A stretch of 64,000 nt of DNA from Lysobacter sp. GTDB lineage: Bacteria; Pseudomonadota; Gammaproteobacteria; Xanthomonadales; Xanthomonadaceae. A program made the position numbers and the translations under genes. The stretch's first letter is position 1. Each line of letters begins with the position of its first letter. The stretch is from assembly GCA_011526085.1 (NCBI GenBank), contig WYBC01000039.1, positions 1 to 64,000 of the forward strand, given 5' to 3'. The notes under the pieces were generated by a model, which worked only from the letters and a program-made list of their open reading frames with translations, searched no databases and was not told where the DNA came from. This document shows, piece by piece, positions 61,033-64,000 of this stretch.

Positions 61033-61147
61033 GCGCCCCGCCATCGAATCCCTGTCCGCTTCCATGCCATTCCGCACGCGGCCCGTCCGCGCCCACCGCA
61101 ACGGCCGCCGTGCCGTGAACGATGCTCAACAGCCTCCGAGAACCGCC

Positions 61148-62314
61148 ATGACCGCTTCCATCCGCCGCTTTCCGACCACCGTCCTCGCCGCCACCGTCGC
61201 CCTGTTCCTCGGTTGCGCCTTCGCCGGCAGCGCCCTGGCGCAGGACGACGACGATTACGACGACAAGCCGAAATCGGATCGCATGAGCGGAAGTGCGGCG
61301 GCAGCGGCCGATCGTGCGCGCCAGCGCAAGGCCGAAGCGGCGGCCAAGGCCAACCAGCAGCCCGAGATGTTCCCGCAGGCCACCCGCAAGCCGCCGGAAC
61401 AGAAGGTGTCGCAGAAGGACGCCAAGGTCGCCAACGGCATCCAGGCTGATTTCGACGCCAAGAAGTTCCCCGACGTGATCGCGAAGGTGGACGCCTACGC
61501 CGCAAGCAGCCAGAACGCCTATCTGCTCAGCTATTTCTACCAGCTGGCCGCGAGCGCGGCGATCGAGCAGGATGATCGCGCCAAGGGCGTCGATTACTAC
61601 CGCAAGGCGATCGAAGCCAACGGCCTCGACAACAACGGCCATTACCAGATCATGTTCAACCTTTCGGTGATCCTCAACGAACTGGATCGCGATGCCGAAG
61701 CGATGACCTGGATCGACCGCTACCTCGCCGAGACCAAGAACGAATCCGAACAGGCGCTGGGCCTGAAGGCGTATCTGCTGAGCAAGCTCGATCGCGCCGG
61801 CGAAGGCGCGGCGCTGTACGAAAAACTGCTGGCCGCCAACCCCGGCGACCGCGCGACCCTGATGAACGCGGTGTCGCTGTACCAGCAGGCGGACAATTTC
61901 GACAAGGCCAACGCGCTGCTGGAGAACGCGCGCGCACAGGGCCTGCTGAAGGACGCCAACGAATTCCGCACGCTGTTCGTGGGTTACATCAACGCCAACA
62001 AATACAAGGAAGCGCAGGCCGTTCTGGAAGACGGCGTGGCCAAGGGCTCGATTCCCGCATCGCAGACGCTGGCCAACGACTATGCGGTGATCGCCCAGAA
62101 CTATCTCGCCGAGGACAAGGTGGCCCAGGCCATCGACTTCTACGGCCGCGCGGCCAAGGTGTCCACCAACGGCGAAGCCGCGCTCAATCTGGCCAAGGTG
62201 CTGCGCAACGAGAATCGCATCGGCGAGGCCAAGGCGGCCGCTCGCGAGGCCCTTGCCAAAGGCGTCAAGAAGCCGAAGGATGCGAACGACATCCTGGCGC
62301 TGCCGGGCAAGTGA
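61148..62314 (+). CDS. Exported TPR protein upstream of tonB
   Basis: 388 aa. A signal peptide (about 1-31, ALA-QDDDD), an Asp/Lys-rich acidic start, an Ala-rich coiled segment, then TPR-like helical repeats (about 95-385; e.g. ALGLKAYLLSKLDRAGEGAALYEKLLAANPGDRATLMNAVSLYQQADNFDKANALLENARAQG). It likely scaffolds protein complexes in the periplasm. Located upstream of tonB-exbB in Xanthomonads. Start chosen by the Sec signal. It ends in a strong hairpin. Confidence 0.85.
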   Translation: MTASIRRFPTTVLAATVALFLGCAFAGSALAQDDDDYDDKPKSDRMSGSAAAAADRARQRKAEAAAKANQQPEMFPQATRKPPEQKVSQKDAKVANGIQADFDAKKFPDVIAKVDAYAASSQNAYLLSYFYQLAASAAIEQDDRAKGVDYYRKAIEANGLDNNGHYQIMFNLSVILNELDRDAEAMTWIDRYLAETKNESEQALGLKAYLLSKLDRAGEGAALYEKLLAANPGDRATLMNAVSLYQQADNFDKANALLENARAQGLLKDANEFRTLFVGYINANKYKEAQAVLEDGVAKGSIPASQTLANDYAVIAQNYLAEDKVAQAIDFYGRAAKVSTNGEAALNLAKVLRNENRIGEAKAAAREALAKGVKKPKDANDILALPGK

Positions 62315-62322
62315 TGCGAAAC

Positions 62323-62355
62323 CGCCCGATACGGTCACGTATCGGGCGGCGTTTC
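62323..62355 (+). terminator. Terminator after the TPR gene
   Basis: Stem CGCCCGATACG (62323-62333) with CGTATCGGGCG (62338-62348), loop GTCA, followed by GCGTTTC. 8 bases past the stop codon. Confidence 0.75.
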
Positions 62356-62366
62356 AGGCAGGGGTG

Positions 62367-62395
62367 TTGGTAAGTCCTGCTGCGATTGGTATAAG
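62367..62395 (+). promoter_or_regulatory. Candidate tonB promoter
   Basis: TTGGTA (62367-62372), 17-base spacer, TATAAG (62390-62395); both 4-5/6 to sigma70 consensus. 157 bases upstream of the tonB ATG. No Fur-box-like palindrome seen. Confidence 0.45.
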
Positions 62396-62551
62396 CTTAC
62401 AGATTCCCGCGACCGGTTCTCACTACGAGGGCCTGCCGCGGTTCGACCATTCCGGGGTGTCGTGGTTGGGGGTCGGGTTCACTTTCAGGGATTGATCGCG
62501 AACGCGATACCGAATCAGCACCACGAGTCCGCTAAACCGAGCCTGCTGCGC

Positions 62552-63220
62552 ATGACCCAACCGTTGCCGACCCCTGACAAGCGCGACCGCGAAGAACCCG
62601 GCCTGAACTGGCCGCGGATCACCGCCATCAGTTTCGCCATCGCGCTGCATATCGCGGCGCTCATGCTGTTGCTGGTGCCGGTCACTCCGCCGGGCGCCGA
62701 GCAGGAAGAAGAGCAGAACACCAGCGTCGTCATCATCGAGCCGCCGCCGAAGCCGCCGGAACCGCCGCCGCCGCCGCCGGAGCCGCCGAAGGAAATCAAG
62801 CTCACCCCGCAGGAAGTGCCGCGCGAAACGCCGCCGGAACCCCAGCCCGAGCCGCCGCCGGTGATCTTCGACGAACCGTCGCCGATGGCCGAGCCGGCCC
62901 CGCCGCCGGTTCCGCCCGCGCCGCCGACCCCGCCCGCGCCGACCGGTCCGCCGCGCAACGACAACGACCTGCGCGCCAGCCTGTGCGTGCGTCCGTCGCT
63001 GGCGCCGCTGCAGCAGGCCGCCAGCCGCGCCGGCGTCGCCGCCGACCTCGCCCTGATGATCACCTACCAGGCCGACGGCACCATCACCAACGTTGACATC
63101 GTGAAGAGCAGCCGCAACCGCGATCTGGACCGCGCCGCACAGACGTGGGCGAAACGCGCCAAGCTGTGCCCGGGTTCCGCCGGCCAGGGTCGTCTGCCGT
63201 TCTCGTTCGCGACCGAATAA
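62552..63220 (+). CDS. tonB: Energy transducer TonB
   Basis: 222 aa. One N-terminal membrane helix (about 25-45, ITAISFAIALHIAALMLLLVPV), a Pro-rich spacer (about 65-140; EPPPKPPEPPPPPPEPPKE and similar), and a short C-terminal domain (about 150-222; ALMITYQADGTITNVDIVKSSRNRDLDRAAQTWAKRAKLC) with two Cys (C149-ish and C209). It joins ExbB/ExbD to move energy to outer-membrane receptors. exbB follows 120 bases after the stop. Upstream ATG would add 30 unrelated residues. Confidence 0.9.
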   Translation: MTQPLPTPDKRDREEPGLNWPRITAISFAIALHIAALMLLLVPVTPPGAEQEEEQNTSVVIIEPPPKPPEPPPPPPEPPKEIKLTPQEVPRETPPEPQPEPPPVIFDEPSPMAEPAPPPVPPAPPTPPAPTGPPRNDNDLRASLCVRPSLAPLQQAASRAGVAADLALMITYQADGTITNVDIVKSSRNRDLDRAAQTWAKRAKLCPGSAGQGRLPFSFATE

Positions 63221-63340
63221 GTCAAAGCGTCATCCCGATTCAGCAAAACCCGCTTCTGCAATTCAGCTTCTGCAAATCCGTTCCATCCCGCTCCACGTAC
63301 CCTTCGTTAGATCCTTCCACACACAAGAAAGGTAAGCGTC

Positions 63341-64000
63341 ATGCTGCAGGAAACCACCACCGCCGCAACCGGGGGCAACGCCGCCGCTCTGAAGCAGATG
63401 GGCGTCGACCATCTGGCGCGCGAAATGCTCGGCAACCCGGGCGACTACGTCGTCCAGCTCGTGGTTGCCGCCACCCTGGTCATCATGTCCGCGATGTCCT
63501 GGTACTGGATCGTGGTCAACTTCATCAAGAACTCCAACCTCCGTCGCCGTGGCGATTCCGTCACGCAGACGTTCTGGGAAACCCCGAACGCGCAGGACGC
63601 GATCCGCTTCATGGAAGAGCAGCCCAAGAGCGAGCCCTTCTCGAAGATCGCCCTCGACGCCGCCCAGGCCGCCGCGCATCACCAGCGCCATGAAGGCTCG
63701 CGTCTGGTCGAATCGCTGAACCGTTCCGAGTTCGTCGACCGCGCGCTGCGCCAGGGCGTCATCCGCGAATCGATGGGCCTGGAAAGCGGCCTCACCGTGC
63801 TCGCCACCGTCGGTTCGACCGCGCCGTTCGTCGGCCTGCTCGGCACCGTGTGGGGCATCTACGGCGCCCTCATCAAGATCGGTGCGACCGGCCAGGCGTC
63901 GATCGACGCCGTCGCAGGCCCGGTGGGTGAAGCGCTGATCATGACCGCCGTCGGTCTGTTCGTCGCCATCCCGGCGGTGCTCGCGTACAACTTCTTCGTG
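63341..64000 (+). CDS. exbB: Biopolymer transport protein ExbB (MotA/TolQ/ExbB), partial at the window end
   Basis: 220 codons are seen, the frame stays open to the edge. The N-terminal region (MLQETTTAATGGN) is followed by a membrane helix (YVVQLVVAATLVIMSAMSWYWIVVNFI), a cytosolic loop, and the conserved helix LTVLATVGSTAPFVGLLGTVWGIYGALIKIGATGQASIDAVAGPVGEALIMTAVGLFVAIPAVLAYNFFV. A GAAAGG site is ahead of the ATG. With TonB and ExbD it forms the proton-driven complex. Confidence 0.95.
   Translation, partial: MLQETTTAATGGNAAALKQMGVDHLAREMLGNPGDYVVQLVVAATLVIMSAMSWYWIVVNFIKNSNLRRRGDSVTQTFWETPNAQDAIRFMEEQPKSEPFSKIALDAAQAAAHHQRHEGSRLVESLNRSEFVDRALRQGVIRESMGLESGLTVLATVGSTAPFVGLLGTVWGIYGALIKIGATGQASIDAVAGPVGEALIMTAVGLFVAIPAVLAYNFFV

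Overview
The window reads as a high-GC gammaproteobacterial chromosome of the Xanthomonadales (Lysobacter/Luteimonas-like). The evidence is a near full-length alpha-lytic protease precursor, the rpmH/dnaA/dnaN/recF/gyrB arrangement, a TPR-tonB-exbB locus and many Tat or lipoprotein signals. About 55 genes are supported. I see no transposase, integrase, CRISPR array, tRNA or rRNA. The centrepiece is the replication origin at about 50.2-60 kb.

Region 1 (0-10.6 kb) holds an M20 amidohydrolase, queF, a LysM protein, a lipoprotein, a four-gene molybdenum hydroxylase operon (2Fe-2S subunit, molybdopterin subunit, XdhC, MobA-like), a secreted DUF1579-like protein, a YecA/SEC-C protein and a two-gene operon of unknown function. 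Region 2 (10.8-15.8 kb) is a translationally coupled signalling operon: PAS-PAS histidine kinase, single-domain response regulator, and a REC-PAS-GAF-GGDEF-EAL protein with a degenerate GGDEF motif. Region 3 (15.9-31 kb) carries a Tat-exported epimerase, alpha-lytic protease, icd, an SLC13/RCK transporter, a small unknown gene between two REP-like elements, two ABC-2 exporter pairs, a TAP-like lipoprotein hydrolase, an M50-like protease and a ferredoxin-NADP reductase.

Region 4 (30.9-46.3 kb) has a membrane-anchored glutaredoxin followed by two secreted peptides with regularly spaced cysteines, then tatD, a beta-lactamase-family protein, a DUF1653 protein, an exported endonuclease I fusion, hrpB, rluE, a DUF1003 protein, a methyltransferase-fold lipoprotein, aceK flanked by two small basic proteins, and a lipoprotein with a TonB C-terminal domain.

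Region 5 (46.4-60 kb) is the origin. On the minus strand rpmH-rnpA-yidC lead to mnmE; on the plus strand dnaA, an oriC candidate with DnaA boxes, dnaN, recF, a three-gene insertion and gyrB follow. Three palindromes matching the ParB site parS lie before and inside recF. The insertion encodes a probable immunity lipoprotein, a Tle1/DUF2235-type lipase effector and a coiled-coil membrane protein.

Region 6 (60-64 kb) has an M48 lipoprotein protease, a TPR protein, tonB and the start of exbB, which runs off the window. Within the window, icd and aceK form a kinase-substrate pair, and two TonB-domain proteins coexist. The most promising leads are the recF-gyrB effector module, the glutaredoxin/Cys-rich peptide cluster and the parS sites inside recF.
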